The position numbers and the translations under genes were made by a program. This document shows positions 1-8,786 of a DNA stretch of 64,000 bases, in pieces. The stretch spans positions 248,001 to 312,000 of the forward strand of contig NZ_SLWR01000011.1 of the NCBI RefSeq assembly GCF_004345665.1, written 5' to 3'. Below the pieces are notes generated by a model. The model was not told where the DNA came from, ran no database searches, and worked only from the letters and a program-made list of their open reading frames with translations. This stretch comes from Kribbella antiqua. GTDB lineage: Bacteria > Actinomycetota > Actinomycetes > Propionibacteriales > Kribbellaceae. Positions within the stretch are counted from its first letter, which is position 1. The number at the start of each line of letters is the position of its first letter.

Positions 1-855
1 TCGTTCACCGCGCCGTTCTTCGCCGGATTCGTGGTCTTCACGGTCGTGCCGGTGATCATGGCGCTGAGCAAGAGCCTCTACAGCTCGAAGAGCTCCGGCC
101 TCGGTTTCGGCGAGAAGACCGTGACCTTCAGCGGGTTCGAGAACTTCGGTCGCGCCCTGCACGACAGCAAGTTCTGGGGCAGCCTGTGGCGGGTCGCGCT
201 GTTCGCGATCGTGGTCATCCCGCTGATCCAGTTCGTCAGCCTGGCCTTGGCGCTGCTGCTCGACTCGGTCCGCAGACGCGCGGCCGGAAAGCTGCGGATC
301 GCGATGCTCGTGCCCTACATGAGCCCGGGGATCGTCGCGACGCTCATCTGGATCTACCTCTACAGCCCTGCCGTCGGTCCGCTCACGCCGTTCTTCAGGC
401 TGTTCGGGATCGACGCCAACTTCTACAGCAGCCAGATGATCTGGGTGTCCGTCGGCAACCTGATGGCATGGGGCAGCATCGGCTTCAACATGCTGATCGT
501 GTACGGCGCCCTGCAGGCGGTGCCACGCGACATCTTCGACAGCGCACGGGTCGACGGCGCGTCGGAGTGGCGCATCGCCTGGTCGATCAAAGTGCCGTAC
601 GTACGGCGTTCCCTGGTACTGGTCAGCATCCTCGGCATCATCGGCACCCTGCAGATCTTCAGTGAGCCGTTGCTGTTCCGCTCGATGACGCCGGAGACCG
701 TGAACAAGGACTTCACCCCGATCATGACCATCTACAACCAGGCCTTCGCCGTCGGCGACTTCAACTACGCCGCGGCCCTGTCCATCGTCCTCGCGCTCGT
801 GGTCGGCCTGATCTCGGCGATCTTCTACAAACTCACCAACAAGGCTCCCGCATGA
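1..855 (+). CDS. Sugar ABC transporter permease, MalF type (5' end outside window)
   Basis: Membrane subunit of a carbohydrate ABC importer. The frame is open from base 1 and reads a first hydrophobic helix (TAPFFAGFVVFTVVPVIMA), so the true start lies upstream of the window. About five further membrane segments follow. The cytoplasmic EAA loop that contacts the ATPase is seen as DSARVDGASEWRIAWSIKVP near 540-600. The stop overlaps the next permease start by 4 bases (ATGA at 852-855), so the two are translationally coupled partners. The binding protein probably lies upstream, outside the window. The substrate cannot be read from the sequence. The family call is firm. Confidence 0.93.
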   Translation, partial: SFTAPFFAGFVVFTVVPVIMALSKSLYSSKSSGLGFGEKTVTFSGFENFGRALHDSKFWGSLWRVALFAIVVIPLIQFVSLALALLLDSVRRRAAGKLRIAMLVPYMSPGIVATLIWIYLYSPAVGPLTPFFRLFGIDANFYSSQMIWVSVGNLMAWGSIGFNMLIVYGALQAVPRDIFDSARVDGASEWRIAWSIKVPYVRRSLVLVSILGIIGTLQIFSEPLLFRSMTPETVNKDFTPIMTIYNQAFAVGDFNYAAALSIVLALVVGLISAIFYKLTNKAPA

Positions 856-1751
856 CAACCACCACTGCTGCCCCCAGCCGTCGGTACGACGACGACCTAC
901 CGGCCGGACATCATCCGTCGAAGCTGTCCAGGACCCTGGTCTGGACCGGCCTCGTCCTGTTCCTGATCTACTCCATCGCCCCGGTGTGGTTCCTCGTCGT
1001 CTCCGCGACCAAGAACCAGCGTGACCTCTACACGACCAACGGCCTGTGGTTCGCGGAGTTCCACCTCTTCGACAACGTCCGGGACCTCTTCACCTACAAC
1101 GACAGCATCTTCCTGCGCTGGATGGCGAACACCCTCCTGTACGGCGTCGCCGGAACGGTCGGCATGACCGTCGTCTGCGTCGCCTGCGGATACGCGCTGG
1201 CCATGTACCAGTTCCGCGGCCGCGGCATCCTCATGGGCTGCATCATCGCCTCGTTCCTCATCCCCGGAGCGCTGCTGACCATCCCGTCGTTCCTGCTCTA
1301 CACCCGGATGCACATCGTCGACACGCCCTGGGCGATCATCGTGCCGCACTTCTTCAGCGCGTTCTCCGTCTACCTGGCCAAGGTGTACGCCGAAGGCGCC
1401 ATCCCGCCGGAACTGCTCGAGGCGGCGCGCGTGGACGGCGCCGGCGAGTACCGCGCTTTCGTCACCATCGGAGCGCGGCTGATGACCACCGGCTCGGCGA
1501 CCATCTTTCTGCTCGGGTTCGTGGGCTCCTGGAACTCGTTCTTCGGCCCACTGGTCTTCCTGCGCGGTGAACAGAAATGGACCGTCATGCTCGGCCTGTA
1601 CTCCTGGCTGAACATCAAGGTCGACCAGTCCGTCGACCTGACCGGACTCGTCATCGTCGGAGCGATCGTCTCGCTCATCCCGATCGTCGCCCTGATGCTG
1701 GCCATGCAGCGGTACTGGCGCTCCGGTATCACCCTGGGCAGCCTGAAATAG
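852..1751 (+). CDS. Sugar ABC transporter permease, MalG type
   Basis: Second membrane subunit of the same importer, 299 aa, about the usual length. A hydrophilic N-terminus of about 30 residues is followed by six predicted membrane helices. The EAA loop reads ELLEAARVDGAGEYRAFVTI near residues 180-200. The start is the ATG inside the ATGA overlap with the first permease. A 57-base gap separates it from the downstream dehydrogenase, so permeases, dehydrogenase and LacI regulator probably form one transcription unit. No ATPase gene lies here; importers of this class often share an MsiK-type ATPase encoded elsewhere (established for actinomycetes, inferred here). Confidence 0.94.
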   Translation: MTTTTAAPSRRYDDDLPAGHHPSKLSRTLVWTGLVLFLIYSIAPVWFLVVSATKNQRDLYTTNGLWFAEFHLFDNVRDLFTYNDSIFLRWMANTLLYGVAGTVGMTVVCVACGYALAMYQFRGRGILMGCIIASFLIPGALLTIPSFLLYTRMHIVDTPWAIIVPHFFSAFSVYLAKVYAEGAIPPELLEAARVDGAGEYRAFVTIGARLMTTGSATIFLLGFVGSWNSFFGPLVFLRGEQKWTVMLGLYSWLNIKVDQSVDLTGLVIVGAIVSLIPIVALMLAMQRYWRSGITLGSLK

Positions 1752-1808
1752 CCCTCATCACCTACCAAAGATAGTTAGCGGTTTCTATCCCCTGAAACGG
1801 AGGAGCCC

Positions 1809-2816
1809 GTGGCTGACCGGCCCGCGGCACTGTTCGCCCTCGGTGCGCACCATCTGCCCGACCTGTACCCGGCACGGTCGATGCACCGGCTGCAGCGCCT
1901 CGTCCGGATCGACCCGACCGTCGTCGCCGAGCGGTTCGACACCGATGACATCCGAGTCGCCCTGGCGTCGACCGAGTTCCTGATCACCGGATGGGGATGC
2001 CCAACGATCACCACCGCGGTCCTCGACGCGGCCCCCCGGCTGCGGGCGATCCTGCACACCGCGGGATCGGTCAAGACGCTCCTCCCGGCGGAATGTTGGG
2101 AGCGTGGTCTGGCCGTCACCTCGGCCGCCTCGGCCAACGCCGTGCCTGTCGCCGAGTACACGCTCGCGGCGATCCTCTTCGCGGGCAAGGACGTCTTCGG
2201 ACTGCGCGACCGATACCACGCCGCCAGGCATTTCACCGTGGCCGAAGTACAGACAGGAGTGGGAAACTACGGTCGCACAGTCGGAGTGATCGGCGCCTCG
2301 CGGATCGGCCGTCGTGTCATCGAGCTGCTCCGCCCTTTCGACATCGAGGTGTACCTCTTCGACCCGTACGTCGACGCCGCCACCGCGGCCGATCTCGGCG
2401 CGTGCCTGGTCGATCTGGACACACTGCTGCGCACCTGCGACATCATCACCGTGCACGCCCCGGCGACCCCGCAGACCCATGGGCTCATCGGGGCGGAACA
2501 ACTCGCGCTGATGCGCGACGGAGCGACCCTGATCAACACCGCACGAGGCAGCCTCGTCGACAGCCACGCGCTGGTCGAACATCTGCAGGCCGGGCGACTG
2601 TACGCCGTACTCGATGTGACGGATCCCGAGCCGCTGCCCGCCGACTCGGCACTCTGGAAGCTGCCCAACACCTTCCTGACACCGCACATCGCAGGGTCAC
2701 ACGGCAACGAACTCGCCCGCATGGGCGACTGCATCATCGACGAGCTCGAACGCATCCTCGACGGCAGCCCGTTCGCGCACGCGATCGTGGCGTCCGATCT
2801 GGACCGGGTCGCCTGA
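1809..2816 (+). CDS. D-2-hydroxyacid dehydrogenase family protein (NAD-dependent)
   Basis: 335 aa. Family members oxidise or reduce 2-hydroxy/2-keto acids with NAD(P). The nucleotide loop is seen as VGVIGASRIGRR (about residues 158-169), a variant of GxGxxG. The catalytic Arg246 (NTARGSLVD), Glu274 (DVTDPEPLP) and His293 (TPHIAGSH) are all present, so the enzyme looks active. The start is GTG at 1809, preceded by a GGAGG-like site (aacggaggagccc). It lies between sugar permeases and a LacI regulator, which suggests that it acts on a sugar-derived acid brought in by the importer. Its actual substrate is unknown. Confidence 0.9.
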   Translation: MADRPAALFALGAHHLPDLYPARSMHRLQRLVRIDPTVVAERFDTDDIRVALASTEFLITGWGCPTITTAVLDAAPRLRAILHTAGSVKTLLPAECWERGLAVTSAASANAVPVAEYTLAAILFAGKDVFGLRDRYHAARHFTVAEVQTGVGNYGRTVGVIGASRIGRRVIELLRPFDIEVYLFDPYVDAATAADLGACLVDLDTLLRTCDIITVHAPATPQTHGLIGAEQLALMRDGATLINTARGSLVDSHALVEHLQAGRLYAVLDVTDPEPLPADSALWKLPNTFLTPHIAGSHGNELARMGDCIIDELERILDGSPFAHAIVASDLDRVA

Positions 2817-2854
2817 CCTATCGTTGACCCGTTCCAGCATCTTCGAAGGGGGCC

Positions 2855-3934
2855 GTGGTGGCACGACAGCCGACGTCCGGTGAGCGTCCGACCGTCAAGG
2901 ACGTCGCCGCTTCGTCGGGGGTGTCCGCCACCACGGTGTCCCGGGTGCTCGCCGGCAACTATCCCGTCTCGACCGCGACCCGCGCGCGGGTGATGAAGGC
3001 CGTCCGCGAACTGGACTACGTCATCAACGCACAGGCGCGGGCCCTGGGCGGCGGCGGCACCAAGACCGTGGCCTTCATCGTCCACGACCTCGTCGGCCCC
3101 GCCTTCGCCTACGTCGGTCAAGGCGTCGAGCAGGAGGCCACCGCCGAGGGTCGGCTGTGCCTGGTCTGCACGACTCACGGCGACCCCGAACGTGAGCTCG
3201 AACTCATCGAGCTCATGCGCGAGCAGCAGGCCGAGGCGGTGGTCCTCGTCGGCGGCGGCAGCAACAGCAGCAGCTACATCGAGCGGATGACGCAGGCCGC
3301 CCGGGGACTGGACAAGTCCGGCTCCCGCCTCGTGCTCTGCGGCCGCCCGCCGCTAGGTCCCGACGTGCCCGCGACGGTGGTCGAGTACGACAACGAAGGC
3401 GGCGCCTACGCCATCACCAGCTATCTCATCTCGCTCGGTCACCGCGACATCGTCTTCCTGGGCGCCGGTCGACCGGGTCACAGCACTGTCGACGGACGCC
3501 TCCGCGGGTTCGAGCGCGCTCACAAGGCACACCACCTCCCGGTACCGCAGCAGCAAACGCGCGCGATCACCTTCGACCGCGAGTCCGGCTACCAGGCCAC
3601 CCACGACCTGCTGGCACACGGCCACAAGTTCACCGCAATCTTCGCCGCCACCGACGTCGTAGCCAGCGGGGTTCTGGTCGCGCTGCGAGAAGCAGGCCTC
3701 CGGGTCCCCGAGGACGTCTCCGTCGTCGGGTACGACGACATCCCGCTGGCCAGAGACCTCACACCGCAACTCACCACGGTTCACGTGGACCACGAGGACC
3801 TCGGCCGTACCGCCGTACGCTACGCCCTGAACCGCGACCGGCACGCCATGAACCAGCACACCGTGATCGGCACCCACGTCGTCATCCGCGACTCCGCCGG
3901 CCCCCCTCCCAAGCCAAGGAGGGGCGGGCGATAG
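2855..3934 (+). CDS. LacI-family transcriptional regulator
   Basis: 359 aa repressor or activator. The N-terminal helix-turn-helix and hinge read VKDVAASSGVSATTVSRVLA at about residues 14-33, followed by a periplasmic-binding-protein-like sensor domain with the usual ending VPEDVSVVGYDDIPLA. The start is GTG 2855 after a GAAGGGGG site; GTG 2858 is equally possible. It lies 38 bases after the dehydrogenase, in the same direction, so it is likely the local regulator of the importer operon. A specific operator is not evident inside the window because the operon promoter is upstream of base 1. Confidence 0.93.
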   Translation: MVARQPTSGERPTVKDVAASSGVSATTVSRVLAGNYPVSTATRARVMKAVRELDYVINAQARALGGGGTKTVAFIVHDLVGPAFAYVGQGVEQEATAEGRLCLVCTTHGDPERELELIELMREQQAEAVVLVGGGSNSSSYIERMTQAARGLDKSGSRLVLCGRPPLGPDVPATVVEYDNEGGAYAITSYLISLGHRDIVFLGAGRPGHSTVDGRLRGFERAHKAHHLPVPQQQTRAITFDRESGYQATHDLLAHGHKFTAIFAATDVVASGVLVALREAGLRVPEDVSVVGYDDIPLARDLTPQLTTVHVDHEDLGRTAVRYALNRDRHAMNQHTVIGTHVVIRDSAGPPPKPRRGGR

Positions 3935-4002
3935 CCCGGCCAACAGGGCATGATCCGGGGCCCGGAGGTTCACCACGTCCGGGTTATGTGCCCAGTTCAG
4001 AG

Positions 4003-4075
4003 AGCCGGTGAGGGGACTCGAACCCCTAACCACCGCTTTACAAGAGCGGTGCGCTGCCAGTTGCGCCACACCGGC
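4003..4075 (-). tRNA. tRNA-Thr (anticodon TGT)
   Basis: Read on the minus strand, the 5' acceptor arm GCCGGTG (4075-4069) pairs with CACCGGC (4010-4004), followed by discriminator T. The anticodon stem-loop is CCGCT-CTTGTAA-AGCGG, giving TGT for threonine ACA codons. The T-arm GGGGTTCGAGTCCCC is intact. The length is 73 nt and no CCA is encoded. Confidence 0.96.
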
Positions 4076-4095
4076 GGGTGTTGTGCTGGACCATC

Positions 4096-5283
4096 TTAGG
4101 GGATCTGGGTGGGGGTTTGGGGGCGGAGGGTGGTGAGGGGGCGGCGGAGGGCGTGGGCGCCTGGGACGGCGGCTAGGGCGATGAGGGCCATGACCGTGAA
4201 GGCAGCCGTCGGGTGGTCTACGAGGAGGCCTACTACTACGGCTACCAGGAGGCCGCCTAGGTTGCCGGACATCCAGATGAGGCCGGCTGCGGTTCCTTCG
4301 GCTTCGCCGGTGCGGCGTTCGACGAGTTCGAGGACGATCGGGAGGGCAGGGAGAAGCAAGAGGCCGATCAAGGTGATGGCGACGAAGCCCGTGACGACGC
4401 CTGGGAGCAGGGCCAGCAGGACGCACGCGGCCGCGGTCGTGGCCAGGCTGATGACGAGCAGCAGGGACTCCGCGTGGCGGCGTACGACGATGATCGGGAT
4501 GATCGCGCTGCCGAGGACGCCGGCGACGACCTGGACGAGGAGGATCGTGCTGGCCGTACCGCCGGTGACTCCGGCCGGTTCCAGGAGCGCCTGTGCGAAG
4601 GTGCTCATGGCAACGAAAACGCCGAATGGGAAGATCGCCAGCACGCACAAGCGGCGGATCAGCGAGTCGCCCCAGGCGATCCGCAAGGCGCCGCGCGAGG
4701 GTCCGAGCCGAGCCACTTCGAACGGCCCTTGGTTGCGCAAAGCAACGACCAGTACAGCACCGGAGACCAAGCAGAAGACCGCGCTGACGGCAAGGATCGC
4801 CGGGATGTCTGAGGTGACAGCGCTCAGGAGAAAGGCGATCACCATGCCGGCGAAGATGCTGGCCGTACCGACGGCGATCCCGGTCGGCCGATCCTTCGCT
4901 GAAAGGTAGCGGCCGGTGATGCCGGTGACCGCGTTCAGCACCAGCGGTTGGGCGATGGAGGCAACGATCTGGCCGGCAAGCAGCCAGCCGAAGGAGTCGC
5001 CGGCCAACCGGACCACGGCTCCCACGGCGGTCAACACCGCGCCAGCGATCAACCCGGCCCGGAACCAGCGGTCCAGGATCAAGCCGCACGGAATCGCCAG
5101 TACGACGTACAGCAGCGGGAACACCTGGGCGAGCCAGCCGATCGCACCCTCCGAGACGCCGTACCGCGTCGAGGCAACAGTGGTCACGCCGGCGAAGTTC
5201 AGCCAGACGAGCTGGGTCGCCGCGCCGACCAGGGAATAACCGACGATCGCCGCCCAGCGACTCCCGGTCACAGCTCGCGCCAT
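4096..5283 (-). CDS. MFS transporter
   Basis: 395 aa with about twelve membrane helices; a major facilitator superfamily permease of unknown cargo. The loop after TM2 reads GLILDRWFRAGLIAG, matching the family signature. The ATG at 5283 is chosen because an ideal ribosome site, GAGGAGG, lies just before it on the minus strand; a longer open frame runs to 5412 but would overlap the divergent decarboxylase. The gene is divergent from the PLP decarboxylase at 5356 with a 72-base gap. Such a pairing could be an amino-acid or amine exchange system, but the sequence does not show this. Confidence 0.88.
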   Translation of the reverse strand: MARAVTGSRWAAIVGYSLVGAATQLVWLNFAGVTTVASTRYGVSEGAIGWLAQVFPLLYVVLAIPCGLILDRWFRAGLIAGAVLTAVGAVVRLAGDSFGWLLAGQIVASIAQPLVLNAVTGITGRYLSAKDRPTGIAVGTASIFAGMVIAFLLSAVTSDIPAILAVSAVFCLVSGAVLVVALRNQGPFEVARLGPSRGALRIAWGDSLIRRLCVLAIFPFGVFVAMSTFAQALLEPAGVTGGTASTILLVQVVAGVLGSAIIPIIVVRRHAESLLLVISLATTAAACVLLALLPGVVTGFVAITLIGLLLLPALPIVLELVERRTGEAEGTAAGLIWMSGNLGGLLVAVVVGLLVDHPTAAFTVMALIALAAVPGAHALRRPLTTLRPQTPTQIP

Positions 5284-5355
5284 CCACGCCTCCTCAAGCG
5301 AGAACTGTAATGCCGTCACACGCCGGATCACACGCAAAAGACCTACAAAGAAGAT

Positions 5356-6753
5356 ATGGACAAGCACGACTGGGAAGGACCGCTCACCGAGGCGTACGAG
5401 CGGGCGACGCACTATCTCGAGGGACTACCCGAGCGACCGGTAGGCCCACGGGCGACAGCCGCCGAGCTCCGCCACGAGCTAGGCGGTCCCCTGCCCCAAG
5501 GACCAACGGACCCTAAAGAGGTGGTCGCAGACATCGCGAAAGGCGTCGAGGAAGGGCTGTTGCCGAGCGGCAGCGGCCGCTTCTTCGGGTTCGTCTTCGG
5601 CGGTGCAACACCGGCCGCGCTCGCGGCCGACTGGCTCACCACGGCCTGGGATCAGAACGCGGGCCTGTACGCCGCCGCACCCGCAGCCGCTGTGGTCGAG
5701 GAGGTCGCGGCCGACTGGCTCAAAAGTCTCCTAAACCTACCCAAGCAGACCTCCGTAGGTTTCGTGACCGGCGCGCAGATGGCGAACTTCACCGCCCTGG
5801 CCGCCGCCCGGCACGAAGTACTGAAGAAGGCTGGTTGGGACGTCGAGAAACAAGGACTCATCGGCGCGCCGACGATCAGGGTCCTCGCCGGCGCGGAGCG
5901 GCACGACACCATCGACCGCGCCCTGCGATTCCTCGGACTCGGCACCGACTGCATCGTCCCGATCGACGTCGACGATCAAGGCCGAATGCGCCCCGACGCG
6001 CTCGCTGAAGAGCTCAAACAACAGGTCCCGACAATCGTCTGCGCTCAGGTGGGCAACGTGAACACGGGCGCGATCGACCCCATCGAAGAGATCTGCCACC
6101 TCACAAAAGAAGTAGCGAAAGACGCCTGGGTGCACGTCGACGGCGCGTTCGGCCTCTGGGCAGCCGTCAGCCCCGAACTACGACCATTGCTGAAAGGCAT
6201 CGAGCGGGCCGACTCCTGGGCGACCGACGCACACAAGACGCTCAACGTCCCGTACGACTCCGGCCTCGTCTTCTGCGCACACCCCGAACCGCATCGCGCC
6301 GCCATGTCCGTCCGGGCGACGTACCTGATCCACGACGAGAACGGGCAGCGCGATCCGCTCGACTTCAACCCCGAGTTCTCCCGCCGCGCGCGGGGATTCC
6401 CCGTGTACGCCGCTATCCGGGCGCTCGGACGGTCCGGCATCACCGAGATCGTCGAGCGGTGTCACGCGATGGCTCGCCGGTTCGCCGACACGCTCGCGAC
6501 CAACGGGGTCGCCGTACTGAATGATGTCGTATTGAATCAGGTGCTGGTCCGGTTCGGCGATGATGACGAGCTCACCCGCCGGGTGGTGAAGGCTGTGCAG
6601 GACGACGGCACGTGCTGGATGTCCGGTACGACGTGGCACGGTCAGGCGGCGATGCGGATCTCGGTCAGCAACTGGTCGACCGACGAGTCCGACATCGATC
6701 GGTCCGCGGCCGCCGTACTGCGGTGCCTAGCGGTGGCCCAGCGCCTTCGCTAG
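5356..6753 (+). CDS. PLP-dependent group II decarboxylase (aromatic amino acid / glutamate decarboxylase family)
   Basis: 465 aa. The fold-type I decarboxylase signatures are clear: VHVDGAFG (His260, Asp262 for the cofactor) and TDAHKTLNVPYDSG with Lys294 as the Schiff-base lysine. The N-terminal region contains FFGFVFGGATPAALAADWL, as in the tyrosine/DOPA/glutamate decarboxylase family. It converts an amino acid to its amine; the substrate is not decidable by eye. The start is ATG 5356. The last 27 bases overlap the end of the convergent small gene at 6727-6996. Confidence 0.9.
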   Translation: MDKHDWEGPLTEAYERATHYLEGLPERPVGPRATAAELRHELGGPLPQGPTDPKEVVADIAKGVEEGLLPSGSGRFFGFVFGGATPAALAADWLTTAWDQNAGLYAAAPAAAVVEEVAADWLKSLLNLPKQTSVGFVTGAQMANFTALAAARHEVLKKAGWDVEKQGLIGAPTIRVLAGAERHDTIDRALRFLGLGTDCIVPIDVDDQGRMRPDALAEELKQQVPTIVCAQVGNVNTGAIDPIEEICHLTKEVAKDAWVHVDGAFGLWAAVSPELRPLLKGIERADSWATDAHKTLNVPYDSGLVFCAHPEPHRAAMSVRATYLIHDENGQRDPLDFNPEFSRRARGFPVYAAIRALGRSGITEIVERCHAMARRFADTLATNGVAVLNDVVLNQVLVRFGDDDELTRRVVKAVQDDGTCWMSGTTWHGQAAMRISVSNWSTDESDIDRSAAAVLRCLAVAQRLR

Positions 6754-6996
6754 TTCGTCACGGCCCATCTTCGAGCGGCCCTTGAGGTCGCGACGCTGAG
6801 CCTCCCGGTAGAGCTCCTGGCGGGTCTTCGGCTCGTCCGCGCCGGTGCGCTTGCGCTGCGCGACCGCTGCGCCCTGCTTGCCGAGCGCGGTCCGGGTCTT
6901 CTTCGGCATGTTCGAGATCGATTTCTTGGCCGTTGCGGCCTTGATCGCCGACTTCACGTTCTTGCGTGCCGTCGCACGCTGTTTCTGAGTGGCCAT
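6727..6996 (-). CDS. Small basic protein with Rho-N/SAP-like C-terminal motif
   Basis: 89 aa, rich in Lys, Arg and Ala. The first 60 residues are basic and low in complexity (ATARKNVKSAIKAATAKKS), like histone-tail or plasmid-stabilisation-type proteins. The last 30 residues (ELYREAQRRDLKGRSKMGRD) match the helix-extended-helix pattern of Rho termination factor N-terminal domains, which bind nucleic acid. A nucleic-acid-binding role is inferred. ATG 6996 (MATQK) is preferred over a longer open frame. The 3' end overlaps the decarboxylase tail on the other strand. Confidence 0.75.
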   Translation of the reverse strand: MATQKQRATARKNVKSAIKAATAKKSISNMPKKTRTALGKQGAAVAQRKRTGADEPKTRQELYREAQRRDLKGRSKMGRDELAKALGHR

Positions 6997-7012
6997 GGTT
7001 CGCCGGTACCCG

Positions 7013-7594
7013 CTACCCGGCAAACGACTCCAGGTGGTTGAGCGCCGCGTCGAGGGAGTCGCGGAGGGGCTCGGGTCGGCGGAGGGTTTGGGCTAGGAGT
7101 ACGCCGCCCTGCATTGCGGCGAGCATCGTGTGGGCCAGGGCGTCGGGGTCGGCGTCGAGCCGGAGCACGCCTCGCGAGCGCATGGCCTGCAACTCGTGCC
7201 TGAACAGCTCGAGCCAGCGGCCGTAGCCGTCGGCGAGCTGGGCCCGCGCCGCGGGGCTCGACTCCGCGAGCTGACCCGCGAGTGAGCCGAAGTCGCAGCC
7301 GCCCCGGAACTGGCGGGCGGTCTGCCGCGCGACGATCTGGTCGGCCCACCGATGCCAGGCGTCGAACGAGTCGAGCGACCCTTGAGCGTCGAGCGTGGTG
7401 TCCGCCTGCCAGGAGATGACGTCCTCGATCAGCGTCTGCTTGTCATGGAAATAATGCGTCATCTGCGAACCGCTCACCCCCGCGGCCCGGCGGATGTCGT
7501 CGATCTGGGTCCCGGCGACGCCGTGCCGATGCACCAGCTCAGCTGCTGACGCCAGGATCCGGGCCCGCGTCGCCTGCCCCTTCACGGTCAACAT
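7013..7594 (-). CDS. TetR/AcrR-family transcriptional regulator
   Basis: 193 aa. The N-terminal HTH is typical: TRARILASAAELVHRHG, then IDDIRRAAGVSGSQMTHYF (about residues 10-50). The ligand domain resembles the TetR C-terminal families that regulate reductases or exporters. It is divergent from the GAF-ANTAR gene (gap 7595-7654) and lies 16 bases upstream of the small basic gene on the same strand. The target gene is not evident. Confidence 0.9.
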   Translation of the reverse strand: MLTVKGQATRARILASAAELVHRHGVAGTQIDDIRRAAGVSGSQMTHYFHDKQTLIEDVISWQADTTLDAQGSLDSFDAWHRWADQIVARQTARQFRGGCDFGSLAGQLAESSPAARAQLADGYGRWLELFRHELQAMRSRGVLRLDADPDALAHTMLAAMQGGVLLAQTLRRPEPLRDSLDAALNHLESFAG

Positions 7595-7654
7595 GCTTCG
7601 AGCCTAGCCCCGACTGGGTCCCCAAACCCATTGCCGAAGGCGCATGATGAGCCT

Positions 7655-8422
7655 ATGGGTGAGGGGATTCTGGAGCTGGCCCAGGAGCTGGCCGAAGTCA
7701 GCCGCCTGGTCGAGGACGACGATGTCGCGACCACGCTGGGCCGCTTCGTCACCCGCGTGGTGCAGACGGTGCCCGGCTGTGAAGAGGCGGCGATCACGGT
7801 GCTCACCGGCGGGATCGCGGAGATCGTCGCGCGGCACCACCGGACCACGGACCCGCTCGTCGAACCCGCCCGCGCCACGCTGGCCGAGGAACTGATCAAG
7901 ATCGGCAGTCCCCTGCACGACACCCTGACGTACGACGAGCCGCACCGGATCGGCGACCTCGCCTCGGATCACCGCTGGCCGGCGTTCGCCGCGGCGGCGA
8001 TCAACGCCGGGTACCGCAGCTGCCTGCTCCTTCCGCTCCCGGCCAGCGACTCCTCCGGGGCGTTCACCCTCTTCTCGGACAAGCCGGACGCGTTCGGGAG
8101 TACGTCGTACGACGTCGTGCTGCTGTTCGCGTTGAACGCGGGAGTCGCGTTCGACAACGTGCAACTGTTCAACGACAGCCGGACGCTGATCGAGCAGCTG
8201 CGGACCGCGCTCGCGACACGGACGGTGATCGGGCAGGCGGTCGGGTTGCTGATGCACCGCTACGGGATCACGTCGAGCGTGGCGTTCGACGTACTGAAGC
8301 GCTGCTCTCAGGACGCCAACGTCAAGCTCCGCCAAGTCTCCCTCGACCTCGTCGAAGCGCAGAACGTCGGTCAGCTGGCTCCGGCCCTCCGCAAGTACGG
8401 CCTCCATTCCGACGGAGGATGA
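7655..8422 (+). CDS. GAF and ANTAR domain protein (RNA-binding antiterminator type)
   Basis: 255 aa. Residues about 20-165 form a GAF sensor domain. Residues about 175-230 form an ANTAR three-helix domain (VIGQAVGLLMHRYGITSSVA then AFDVLKRCSQDANVKLRQVS), which in characterised proteins binds paired hairpins in nascent RNA and prevents termination. No His-kinase phosphoacceptor domain is present, so signal input is probably through GAF. The ATG at 7655 fits the domain start; an upstream TTG at 7631 is possible. The protein is common in actinomycetes and its targets are unknown. Confidence 0.85.
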   Translation: MGEGILELAQELAEVSRLVEDDDVATTLGRFVTRVVQTVPGCEEAAITVLTGGIAEIVARHHRTTDPLVEPARATLAEELIKIGSPLHDTLTYDEPHRIGDLASDHRWPAFAAAAINAGYRSCLLLPLPASDSSGAFTLFSDKPDAFGSTSYDVVLLFALNAGVAFDNVQLFNDSRTLIEQLRTALATRTVIGQAVGLLMHRYGITSSVAFDVLKRCSQDANVKLRQVSLDLVEAQNVGQLAPALRKYGLHSDGG

Positions 8423-8495
8423 GAAGGGTGTCGATTTCGGCACCACCCGATCGACGCCTGCTTGAGAAGGCACCTCAGGCTGAAGGAGGCGACAG

Positions 8496-8786
8496 ATGTC
8501 GTTCCAGGCGTATCTGGACAAGATCGAGGAGAAGACCGGCCTGACCCCGCGGGCGCTGGTCGAGCAGGCGAAGGAACGCGGGTACGACGCTCCGGGCGTC
8601 AAGGCCGGCGTGATCTGTGACTGGCTGAAGGCGGACTACGACCTCGGCCGCGGGCACGCGATGGCGCTCGTACACGTAATCAAGAACGGCCCGGTGATCA
8701 GCGACAAGCACGTCGGCACCAAGGGCACCCACAGCGATCCGTCGAACGTCCTCTGGCTCGACGGAAAGGCGAGCAAGCCGAGCTGA
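8496..8786 (+). CDS. DUF4287 domain protein
   Basis: 96 aa. It begins MSFQAYLDKIEEKTGLTPRA and continues with the helical pattern and the DYDLGRGHAMALVHVIKNG segment typical of DUF4287, a small protein often encoded near regulators in actinomycetes and of unknown function. A strong site (gaaggaggcgacag) precedes ATG 8496. It ends one base before the convergent gene 8787-9602. Confidence 0.85.
   Translation: MSFQAYLDKIEEKTGLTPRALVEQAKERGYDAPGVKAGVICDWLKADYDLGRGHAMALVHVIKNGPVISDKHVGTKGTHSDPSNVLWLDGKASKPS

Noticed and set aside
1766..1794. GATAG...CTATC repeat before the dehydrogenase gene as LacI operator
   Set aside because: Only five paired bases in an intra-operon gap, and no second copy in the window.
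3353..5287. 644-codon minus frame running across the LacI gene, tRNA and MFS gene
   Set aside because: It reads through a tRNA and two well-supported genes in a different frame; no domain is visible.
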